A program made the translations under genes and the position numbers. A model generated the notes under the pieces. It was not told the DNA's origin and did not search any database. It saw only the letters and a list, made by a program, of their open reading frames with translations. This document shows positions 11,244 to 22,312 of a DNA stretch of 64,000 bases, piece after piece. This DNA comes from Arabidopsis thaliana (lineage: Eukaryota > Streptophyta > Magnoliopsida > Brassicales > Brassicaceae). The stretch's first letter is position 1. Each line of letters begins with the position of its first letter. Location: contig NC_003071.7 of the NCBI RefSeq assembly GCF_000001735.4, positions 17,893,443 through 17,957,442 on the forward strand. The letters run 5' to 3'.

Positions 11244-14200
11244 GATTTCAGCCGTGGTATACTGTCTCGTATTATTATCGATCTAAAGCCGTCATATCAT
11301 CTAATCTCGTTCAGTGAAATTAAACATTTCTAATAGATTCACCCATGCTATACTGTCTCGTATTACCTATCGACCCAAACTCGTCATACCATCTAACCCC
11401 GTTCAACGAAATTAAAAATTATTTTGTTATTTTTGTTTTAATAATACTTTAATTTAAAAGATATATAATTCAAATAAATTTAAATTTTTTATTTCAAATG
11501 GTTATTTAATTTTTTTAAAGTTCATATATTATAAATATTCTAAACCCGTCTTATCATCTAATCTTGTTCTGTAAAATTAAACATTATTTTTTTTAGTTTT
11601 AGTTTGAATAATATTTTTATTAAAAGATTTATAATTCACATCAATTTAAAAGTTTTATTTCAAATGATTATTTAATTTTTATAGATTTCACATATTATAA
11701 ATATTATAAAACATTTTTCCGTTGAATAATTTAAATGTTTAATTAACTATAATATTTATCTTTTAATCAAGTATATATTAATAATGTCCTAAAATTTCTC
11801 ATTTTTATGTAATTAAAATTGATGGAAATATATTAGATAAGGAAATGCTACAAATTAGGAATATTAATTAATTAATAATAATTGATGGTAATGACATTCC
11901 TTGTAAATAAATTTCAACTTGAGAATTTATTTGTTAAAATCGCTGAAAAATGTATATATAGATTTCACAATTTCTCTATATGCTTAAAATTACTTGATAT
12001 TCTTATCAATTGCTCTGTTTAATTTGGGACTGCAATGAAACTACGTGTGAACGATTGGGTTCGGATTATGGTATGTGGATAAAGGCTCAGCCCATCCATG
12101 CAGTGGTTTTGAAATAAGTTAGGATAGATAGTTATTTGAAGCCCATATTAAAACCCCACAACCCATACTATTGTTGGATTATGTTCGTTTTTGTGAAAAA
12201 AAGAAGAAGGAGAAGGATTATGTTAGTAATTGGTCAACTTCTTTTTCGTTATTTTCTGTTACTGAAAAGACGATATCTTATGTGTTTATTTATTTGGTGG
12301 AACAAACGAATTAAATTGTGATATTTGTTGGTTTAAGTAATATTTTATTGAATAATGTTGGTCAAATGGTTGGTCGTCTAAGATTAAATAATGGGTGGAA
12401 GAAACGAATTAATATCTACATGAGTCCAAATTCGACACTGTGCCAATATGCTAGATGCATGCATGTCTTTGATGAGTTTTCCGGAAAACTCTATTGAGCC
12501 TTGAAAATTTATCAAAAATATGTATGATGCGGATTAATTTGTATATCATTTTTCATAACCACAATTTCCAAAGAAATAAAAACGTACTTAAGACATTTAC
12601 TGTGGCCAACTATGTTATGAATAATGAATTCAGAGTGAAAAGATCGATATGAATAATTGAAGAATAGTGATAAATAATTGAAAGCTTAACATATGAAAAT
12701 AATTAAAAGAGATAGTTAATTAGGAAGTGGTCTTCGTTTTGAGTATTAAAATCTTGCCTCTCTAACAATAGGCAAGATTGGCCCACTTTTTCTATTTCAC
12801 GGTTCTGTTTTTTAACTCAATATTTGCATGTACGTGTGTATGCGTATGTGTACATTAAATTTATCCCACGTGCAACCCTTTTGTCTCTGTCCGTTTATTT
12901 TATTCCTCAGTTTTATTAACCAACCAAATCGTTTTTGTGTTACGCGTAACTTACGGTCTATAATTATTTTAGACCGAGAGTCTGAATATGTTTAACTAAT
13001 TAGATCTTTCCTACTGTCGATTTTAATATGACATGGTCTTCTCTTTTAAGAATTTAAATTACCGAAAATTGATCTTCAATCCGTTTTACATGGACTTCTC
13101 TATGATGATATTTGAACAATATGTCTGTACTACAACAAACATAGTTAAAGATATTTGTAACATCTATTTAGGCTATCGTAATTCGTAACTGGTTTTGTTA
13201 TATAAGACATTTTCAATGAGTTTATTATATATGCTTTTGCATAAAGTTACAAACACTATATATGCTTGAGTCATGGTTTGCTTCGTGACTCGTCGTCGTC
13301 GATCGCATAAATTATCTTTGAGGTTTAAATAAAAAATGAAAGAAAATGAGCGCCGTCATGTTATCCACCGGAGAAAGTAAAACGGAGCCACGTCAACAGT
13401 TACGGAGCAAAGTCGCCGACAGTTGTAACGTCAAGCTTAATCAGCCGTCTTCATTTTGAACATAACGTAATAAAACAACCAAACACTCTTTTTTCCTCTT
13501 TAACAACAAAAGAGGCGTCAGTGCTTACGTGGCTTTTCACACGTTCTGATTTTCAACATTTTGTAAATCATTATTACTAAATGACCAATAGCATTTATTC
13601 TTTTGTTTTTGTTTTACATTTTTAGTTGGGATATTTTAATCAACTAGTATGATAAAGTTTATTCGCCCCCAACGACTTATTATTAAATTAAGAAGAGAAT
13701 CAAAGAAAACGAATGGTGTAGTTAATATTAATTGAATAATTAGAACAAAAAAAAATTAAAGATAAAGATAAGAGAGAAAGGAAAGTGGAGGTGGGTAAAG
13801 GCCATAGCCATGTGCCTTCATGTGGTGGTTGGCCCATTAGTGGACCTACTCTACCACTTCTTCAACTCTTTTTTAGTTCTTATTATATGATTAACACCTT
13901 CTTATTCATTTGGTTTCACTCCTAATATCAACAATTTTGTAAATTGTTATTGACCCGAAATTGTTAATCTTTAAACGTATTTTTATGATAGATGTGAAAT
14001 TTGAAACCTTAGAGAAAACAGTGAGATTTAAGGGATTTTGGAGCTGAATCTTGAAAAAAGATAAATATGATCATGATGATGTTATACAAAAGAATTAAAT
14101 GGCGTGAAAAATACGTCCGGCGGCAAAGCGGTAGGGGAGAGAGTGATTAACACAAAAGAGATGGGACTAATGCTAAATTATAGCCTTAACCAAACACTTA

Positions 14201-15804
14201 TCGTATTCCTCAAGTCTCTCTTCTCTTCTTTTATATTTTCATGTGTTGTCTTTTCTAAATTGGTTAGTAATATTTGGTGTATATAAATTGTAACGTCATC
14301 TATTGGTCAAGCCAATTGAATAATCTCATATTTTGTTGTTGCTCTCTTGCATGGTGAATACTTTGTTATATATCTGATCAATTTTAAACACGTTTTATCT
14401 TGATGATGCGAGTGGCTAATTGATTAAGTTTATTAACACTTTATATCGTCGAAATAATCATAGTTATTCTCAGGTTCAATGGTGTTACTTTCTAAACTAA
14501 CGTATAGTTCAAACTCAGTTTCGAATAAACATCCTCAATCAGTCGTTTCACGAGAGTTGGATTTTGGCTGAATTTTGTTTGTGGAAGTAAATATCGAGCA
14601 AGTAATGAATCAATTAAATTGATATTTTGGGTTTTGTTATTTCTTTTGCCTTGAAAATGAGCTTATATGTTTTCCACAATCGATCATATTCCATCTTAAT
14701 CGTCATTAGTTGTCAACTAATGTTAACATAAATACATACATATATGTATATAGCTTACCTAATTTTATCATAATAGTCTCTATTAGCTGTTCACGTTAAT
14801 GAATTCATACGCATTCGTCACTAAATTAACCTTTTATAAAAACAAACAAATAAACATAATAGTGTGGTTGGAATCTAATTCCATAATCTGATGTCTGCTC
14901 TAAATTGCTCTTTTTTCCGTTAATACCAAGCTATGAACCAAACGAGCTTGATTAATTTGCGTCTAGTACTTAAACATCATCCGAATTATTATTTTGTTTT
15001 AGCTAAGATGTATACGAGCATTAATGCTATATATATTGTATTTGGGTGTAGTATACATTAATATTTCAAATTTCAAAATAGTCAAATATATATACCCAAA
15101 ATAGCCAAGTTCTGTTAATCTATTGGCATCAACTTTTTTCTTCAAGCTCCAAAACATCGTTTTCCACTAATTGCCCATTTATTTATTCAAGACTTTATAA
15201 CACTAGGTGTAAATTATACTTTTCCGAAATACATGGGTTATACAATTCACATTTCATTTTAAAATTCTAACACATAATGATATATTTACACATCTAAGTA
15301 GCCACCAGTAAGCAATCGATGTCAAACCACTAAACCATAACAGACGAATCTACAAAAAATTTGAACTAATATTAGTAAACCCCCAAAGTTAAACATAGAA
15401 CTGTATTTATTTGCTGTTCACCATTGAAGAAAACTGCCACTTATAACTTCATATTCTCATATTTTTACGCAACGTAACTTTGACGGACCAATTAAGCTCC
15501 AAAATTCAATATTTCAAAGCTATTAACACATCTTTTTTTTTTTAGAACATGAGTTATAAATAGTTGAACCTATAGTTTAAATTTAAACTTTATAGAGAAT
15601 TTGAATAGTTGTGTGTCTTGTGACATAAAAAAACATAAAGAAAAGTTAAGTACAAGGAAAAATAAACATTATTTATTCCTCTCTATCTCTCTCTCTCTCT
15701 CCACCTTTCCATTTATATTAACCCTAATATTGTGTCATTCTCAAAAAAAAAAAAGTTTTATAAAGGTTCTCAACTCAAGTTCTCTTCTCTAAAAAACCCA
15801 AACA
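10733..15804. other. 5-kb AT-rich intergenic region upstream of IBH1
   Basis: No convincing gene. Contents: a degenerate tandem repeat (10930-11760, separate entry), TA microsatellites at about 11051-11072 and 11217-11242, and a CACGTG G-box in TCCCACGTGCAA near 12867. The stretch 13270-13480 is less AT-rich. Open frames at 12136-12321 and 14104-14286 are short, lack supporting signals and were not called. Confidence 0.5.
10930..11760 (+). repeat. Degenerate AT-rich tandem repeat with TA microsatellites
   Basis: A block starting TATACTGTCTCGTATTA and ending near GTTCAGTGAAATTAAACAT (about 11243-11330) recurs at about 11335-11417. A partial third copy is at about 11540-11583 (CCCGTCTTATCATCTAAT). 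The AT-rich arms after copies 2 and 3 (about 11420-11540 and 11584-11710) also match each other, giving a longer period of about 165-170 bp. At 10938 there is a near-palindrome CCCGTGATATATAGCGGG. It looks like an old satellite or non-autonomous element; I cannot name the family. Confidence 0.65.
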
Positions 15805-16275
15805 ATGGCCTCTGCAGACAAACTCATAAACACAGATGTCCCTGAAAAGGACGTTTTTGCCTTCCACTTCCTCCAATCCCTCTCAAATCTCAGAAAACAA
15901 AACCCTTTTGATACTCCGGACCAAAAAAACTACCGCGTGAGGAAGATCAAGAAGGCTGCGTACGTTTCCATGGCCAGAGCAGCCGGAGGGAGTAGCCGGC
16001 TATGGAGCAGAGCCCTCTTGCGTAGAGCAGACAAAGATGACAACAAGATCGTAAGATTTTCAAGGAGGAAGTGGAAGATATCATCAAAACGGAGGAGGAG
16101 TAACCAGAGAGCTCCGGTGGTGGAGGAGGCGGCGGAGAGGCTGAGGAATCTTGTTCCGGGAGGCGGAGGAATGGAGACGTCAAAGCTGATGGAAGAGACG
16201 GCTCATTACATCAAGTGCCTTAGTATGCAGGTCAAGGTCATGCAGTGTCTCGTTGATGGCTTATCTCCCAAATGA
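15805..16275 (+). CDS. IBH1: IBH1, atypical HLH growth repressor
   Basis: ILI1-Binding bHLH 1 is a non-DNA-binding HLH protein that represses cell elongation by sequestering bHLH activators and is itself titrated by PRE-type HLH proteins; it acts downstream of brassinosteroid signalling. Single exon, 156 aa, my remembered length. A basic stretch near residues 85-100 ([17 protein letters not shown]) precedes a helix-loop-helix (about 106-150: [14 protein letters not shown], then [17 protein letters not shown]). The usual E-box contact residues of a canonical basic region are absent. A CT microsatellite near 15680-15702 lies in the upstream region. Confidence 0.94.
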
Positions 16276-16370
16276 TCATCAATTAATCATCAACATCATC
16301 ATCAATGATCGATGTATATAGAGATACGACACATACATAGTCTATTGGATTGGGGTAATCATAACGAATA

Positions 16371-16409
<39 letters not shown>

Positions 16410-17790
16410 TTATATATATACATACGTGTAAGATAGGATACATATATGAAATGTGTGGATATGTATTAGTCTCGAAGTAACGAAAGATTTTTTTCTTTTT
16501 CTTTTCTTGAATTTTGATAAAAGGGGATTTATTATTTATCATATGCTATGGCCGGTTTAAACATTAGGGCTTGGTAACTTGCCCTTGTCATATGATAAAA
16601 GGGGATTTATTACTTATCATATGCTAAGAGAATTTTCTTTCTTCTTTTCTTTTAAGCTATGCAATTTACTTGGTTCCTCTTGATTGTGTTATTCGTCAAT
16701 GATGTTTCTATGGATGGATTATATATATAAAGTTATAACATATTAGTTATAAGAAAATTATAGCGGAATTATAACTATCATAAAATATACATTCTGTATT
16801 TATATATCTCCTATACATATACGACTGTTTATGTTTTTGAGAAAATATATGATAAATCTAATAATTTTAAAAATATATATTTATAGAATTATGAATCATT
16901 TAATTAAATGATTTTTTTTTGTTTAACACGGAGTTACTTGAATAAGTCTTAAAAATACTTGACATTATATAGGTTAAAGAATTTTGTAGAATATATATAA
17001 TTTAACTCCTTTTTTGTTTTGTATAACTCTTTTTTCAGGTAAGAGAGATTTTTTTTTTTGTATAACTCTAACATTTCATGATTTATGTCGGATTGAATTC
17101 AAATGGTCGCTCACAACAACATTATTAACAAAAATTACAAGACTCTGATTACTTGTTTTCTTTATAATCACATTTTCCGTTGGAAGGATTATCTACACGT
17201 CTTATTTATGCAGTTGGTCATACTTATATTTCATACGAGTGTCCTACTTTAATTTGTCAATTATTATACACGTGTACGTAAACAGACAAATTGGTCAATT
17301 CCACATATTTCACATCAAATATCTGATTCGTGCATTCGTTTTCGTCAGAATTTCATTCCATCAGTCGAATAATATTTGAACAAACTTTCAAGTTTTATGG
17401 AATTTTCAAAGACTTATTTTTCCCAAAAAAGAAAACACACAAAGATTAACAAAAGGGAATTTGCATTATACTTGAAATTCTACAAAAACGAGTCTGAATT
17501 CAAGAGAAGGTTAATATAGACTCTGTACAACATGTCATGAGTCTTACTAGAGAACCTTTCTTTCTTCTCCCCCAAAACAAGGAAAAAAAAACGATATAAT
17601 ACAGTACTTTCCGATGTGTCTTGAATTACTTTTGGTATCCGATTAACTTTGGCTTTGCAGAGAACTTACATCATCAGCTTTTGTGTACCTCTCACATATG
17701 AAATCTGCTTAAGCTATGCTCGATGTTTTGGGGAAAAGCTAATTCAGTTTGATTGATAACACATCATTAGAATATTGTTGAATCATGTTA
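16276..17790. other. Intergenic region between IBH1 and SPPL3 3' ends
   Basis: Convergent 3' regions, AT-rich. A TA microsatellite at about 16379-16406 and a duplicated hairpin-forming motif at 16515-16626 (separate entry). Nothing else recognised. Confidence 0.55.
16515..16626 (+). repeat. 34-bp direct repeat with internal inverted repeat
   Basis: 16515-16548 and 16593-16626 agree at 33 of 34 positions (TGATAAAAGGGGATTTATTA in the first, one T/C change after it). In the second copy CATATGATAA is mirrored by TTATCATATG about 15 nt later, so it can form a 10-bp hairpin stem. Confidence 0.8.
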
Positions 17791-20700
17791 TTATGCCACA
17801 GGCATTGGATCCTCCGGTGTGTGAGACTCTGATTCTTCGATACCGTAATTCCATAGTTCTTTAAGCTCTCCTCTTACCAACCCCAGTATGACGGCCAAAC
17901 CTACAGAGAGAAAACACATCAGGTTTTGTTTGAGAACGATGGAGAGGAGTGTTCAAAAACAGATGGAGGAAAGGGAACTCAAGCTTCTGGTTTTACCGAG
18001 TGTGCAGGGTACGATGTACAATAGTGCCGGCTGGCCATGTCCGTCCATAAGATACAGACCTAGGTATGTCAGTAATAGACCTACAAAACAGAACAGGAAG
18101 AAACAATGTTTCTGTTAAGTTCCAAGACTGTGAATGTGAGAAGCCATCTCGATTAGCAAGCTATGTTATTTTATAGTCGGAAAATATAAAATAATTGAGA
18201 TCATTTACTCTGTTGTATAAGCTATGTAACGCCATTAATGTTCACAGAGTTAGTAATGCGTGGACACTTACCTATTCCATAGCCGATAGTCAACCAGAGG
18301 AAGTACCCATTTGATATTACCCTCTTTTTTATCTTGTCATATCTGAGATCAAAGAGTGGAGCAAGTATTAATCGTGGGAGAGGATTGGATGAGAGAATCG
18401 TTGAGAAAGACACTCTGGAGAAAGTATGGGCAAAGATGGAATTCCAAGTTGTTCTTTGAAGCTCTAAGAATGTCACTGACTAAAAGTACCTGGAAGCAAA
18501 GGAAATGAGCAAACCGGGGAAGAGGATGTCCCCAAAACCAATCATGTCATAACCACCCCAAGGATCAAAGAACCGAGGAATCCTTAGTAGCATCGGAATG
18601 GACTCCCCAGTGCTGCTGTCTCCTTGGGCAACCTACAAAGAAGGGAGTTTCAAATAAGAATATACTGGCTGAGCTTCTCTGGGCCCTTCAATTACTCAAT
18701 TATCACAATCGACTACTATTCAAAGTTATTGAGTTATAAAGTTACTTGTGTAAGCTGTTGACAAAACGACAAAGATACTACAGCCCTACCATAACAAATT
18801 TATGTGTCACAAAACAAACTTCAATGATACCTTCCGAAACAGCATATTTTTTTGGTCAGAATTGCAGAAACGAAACAAATCACATAACTAGCCCCTTTCT
18901 AAGCCTAACCTGGATAAACTGAGTGTAGCAATAGAAATGATAAATTTTCGACTTTGTAAGAGATACTCACCACAATCATAACACTCTCGTGAAATATCAA
19001 TGGAGATATGAAGACCCAGAAAATGTCATAGACAAATGCGCAGCAAAGAAGTACAGTCGCAACCTGGAGTACAGACCATTATAAGCATAACAGAGAACAA
19101 TCATAATTCACTACACAGCAAACTAGATAAAATACCTTGATGTTAGGTAATCGAACCACTTGCAAGGCAGTGATCATCAAACATATGCCCTGTCAACAAG
19201 ATGACAATAAATATTTCACTAAGTGCAGCCCAAGGAACCAAAACTTCTCAACATGACCTCTTCCTTTATGGAAAGAGTGGAATATGAAACTAAATTAACA
19301 AAAATAGCAGAAGCGGTGATAAGAGAAATAATGAGAGGAAATGGTATCTAGATGCATGTAGTGACGAAGAAAAAGAGAGCTATGGGAGTTACCAAAATGT
19401 CTTGGCCAACCCAAGAATACGATGTGTGACGTTTTATAAACCAGAAAACAGCAAACGCCAAACAAACAATATTCACCAAAAGCGACAACACTGACATTGT
19501 TCCAAGCAAAGGGAGCTTCACAGATTTCCGAGCAAGATGTCTGCATTTTCTGCAGGCGGAACAAACATATATCTGTTAAGAGATGTTGACCAGAAAAAGA
19601 GAGAAGTGAAATAATCAGGAATATTTCAGAATACCTCAATATAACAGCCATAATGATGTTGTGCATACCCTGAAAACAACAGCCACTGCGTTAAATTGAC
19701 GGAAAAAGCACATATACATTTAATCTAAATTCTAGACAGGTTCAAAACCGCCGGATGTTAATGAAATTACCTGCATGCCGCCAATGCAGAAAAATATGGT
19801 GAGCACCCATACAAACCATGATGACATGAAGTAGAAAAGGAGCAGCAGAAATATGGAGGCTGTTACAATAAAAAATACAGCACCAGTGACACTTATATCA
19901 AGGATTTCCTTCTCTGGGTCATCTTTTCTGGTCCCAGCACTAGAAACATCCTGGAAAAAATTCAGTAAATTATTTTTTTTTCTTTAAAAAGACATTGTTA
20001 ATTCAGCTACATAAACTGAAGTTTTGATCACCAAGTCTACAGAATAACAAGAGGCTGCTACGCAAAGTATCTGGGAAATGTAAACTACGTGTATAGGATA
20101 TCAAAGGCAGTTAATTGTAGAAACCATAGCATGCAAAAGTGCTTAACCACAATTCTCTGGTACACCTTTGCTAGTATGCTGTAAGATTCATTAGCTTGGT
20201 CAGGATCTGTAAGCTCTGACCACAGTGATGCAACGACAACAGTTCCCACAGCCATGAGCAATAACAATCCAGCTGTGAGGTCCACGGCAGGACGCTTTGG
20301 AGCATACAACAAAAGCTCAACTGCATCATAAAGAAACTGGACTTAGCCTAAAAGAGATTTATACGAATACCAGATGGTTCAAATTGTAGAGCTACAGGAC
20401 CAACAAGAGAAAAACTGAAGTGCGAAATCACAAAGGCTCACCATTCTTATTGTCAACCATAGACTTGTTGAGAGCATCTCCGCTTGACTTAGAGATCATT
20501 AAGACAGGTATGCTCACATTTAGAGATGTGTCCTTTTCCATACATCCCATCTCATCAAGATCTGATAACAGATCATGAGTAAATCATATGATCCAAAGCT
20601 ACGAAACACGAAAAACATCAATCCGAAACCGTATTGAAAAGAAAAAAACACCTTCTTTGTCATTAATGACTAAGAGAGCAGAAGCACCAGCTGCCTCAGC

Positions 20701-21334
20701 ATGTTTGGCCTTCTCAGTGAAAGCACAATTGCCACGGATCGACAAGGCAATATGTCCATCTAACTGGAACAAACAATGTCAATACAAGATATCAATGAAC
20801 ATTGCCAAAAAAAAAAGTCAGCTTGCACTTCCAAATTACATGGTGGAAGCCATTGACTTCATTCTAAAAGCAAGAAGAAAAGAGAAACTGACCCTGGAAG
20901 AGAGATGGGAACAAGAGTCCAAAGGATCTACAAAAGCAGCAGGAAATCTAAGAGCTTGATCAGGAACAGAAGGCAAGGCAGCTCCAAATTGAGCAGTTAA
21001 GCCAGTAAGGAAGTCTCCTTCAACACCATCAACCCAATTTAAGACCTTTACCTATATGAAGATCATTTCCACCAAATATAGAATCTCATTAACAAAGAGA
21101 GAGAGAGAAGGAAAACTAGATCAATCAACTCCACTGAACCAGAGAGTGATTAGATACGAAGTAAAGATAAGAAATTGAATGCACCATTTGAAACTTATTG
21201 GTACAGCCAGGAGACTCGAGGCTGGAATCTTCGGTCCACGATACATCGTCGGCCGCCGCTACCGAAAAACCAAGCAGGAGAAGAATAAGTACTAAGGCTG
21301 AATATCGGTGATTCGGCGGATCAAACGACGACAT
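17791..21334 (-). CDS. SPPL3: Signal peptide peptidase-like 3, intramembrane aspartyl protease
   Basis: GxGD-type protease that cleaves type II membrane segments, endosomal in plant SPPLs with a PA domain. Fourteen exons (minus strand): 21334-21185, 21051-20893, 20763-20652, 20561-20442, 20320-20166, 19950-19771, 19669-19635, 19549-19393, 19189-19136, 19063-18971, 18632-18490, 18342-18272, 18080-17997, 17900-17791. The sum is 1623 nt, 540 aa. A signal peptide (residues 1-28) is followed by a lumenal protease-associated region to about 190, then multiple membrane helices. Catalytic motifs: YD with D387, GFGD with D440, and PAL at 494-496. Exon 7 is a 35-nt micro-exon. A GAA/TTC triplet run (about 21360-21387) lies in the leader. 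It is divergent from P4H1, with start codons 978 bp apart. Confidence 0.94.
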
Positions 21335-22312
21335 GACGCAATCGACTGAGCAAATCGGAGAGAAGAAGAAGAAGAAGAAGAAGAAGAGACAAAGAGTTGC
21401 TGTTAAAATCTTTCTGGGATATATCGGACGGTCGATATTATAGTCTTTTTTATCCTCTAAATTCAATAATTCTTTTACTGTTTCTATTGTGCCAATTTTT
21501 GAGTGATTCATTAAAACTATATGATATACGACAGCTCTTTTTGCTCAACTAATCAAAAATCATAAATTAATATATGTCGCATTATGTAAAATATAATGGT
21601 TTCAAAAGTATTTTGAGCAGAATTCAGATCCCCACGATGTATTTTGACTTGTCTAGTATGTCAAACAAACAAATAGAACAGTTAAGTAGAGGAGTTTGAT
21701 TGTAAATTCTAAATGTCATCGTACCGGCCGGTTTAAATGTTCTTCATTTGATAACTATCAAGAAAAACTAAATTATTTAGATAACTAATTTATATGAACT
21801 CGATTTATCTGTTTATTTAACAATAGAAATATCAAGAAAAACGAATAATTCAGGAGAGAAACACCTTCTTGGTTATATAAAATTACAAGAAATTTACAGT
21901 TTGTACTTAAAATCTTTTCCCTTTGAATTTCGTTTTGAGCTAATTACAAAACAATTTGTTTTTTTTTTTCTGTTTGGTTCCCTTTGTAATTAGTACCTTA
22001 ATTTACTCTGACAAGATGAATATTTTTCCAAAAAGAAAGTAAAAAGAGAAAAAGAGTCCATGACGGATATTCAAAAAATAATTAAAACAAAAAGGAAGGG
22101 AAAGAAGAAAGAAAAAGGCCTTTGTTTTTTTAAAGAGAAGAGAAGATCTCTGAGAAGAAACTCCTCTGACGTTTTTTCTCCACCCAAATCTCTCTCAACT
22201 CTCAAGCTCCTCTCTTTTTCTTCCTTCTGCAACAACAACAACTGTTACTGATCTCTCTCTCTCTCTCCCAAGTTTTTATTTTATTTTGATCGGAGATCGA
22301 GATCAGCTAGAC
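21335..22312. other. Divergent promoter region of SPPL3 and P4H1
   Basis: Holds both leaders: a GAA-type triplet run on the SPPL3 side (about 21360-21387) and a CT-rich leader with a (CT)n run at about 22253-22268 on the P4H1 side. The AT-rich middle has no gene. The plus frame at 22060-22251 is leader sequence with no support. Confidence 0.55.

Noticed and set aside
12136..12321. Plus frame of 61 codons
   Set aside because: Driven by an AGAAGAAGG-type run and AT-rich flanks; no homology recognised and no promoter.
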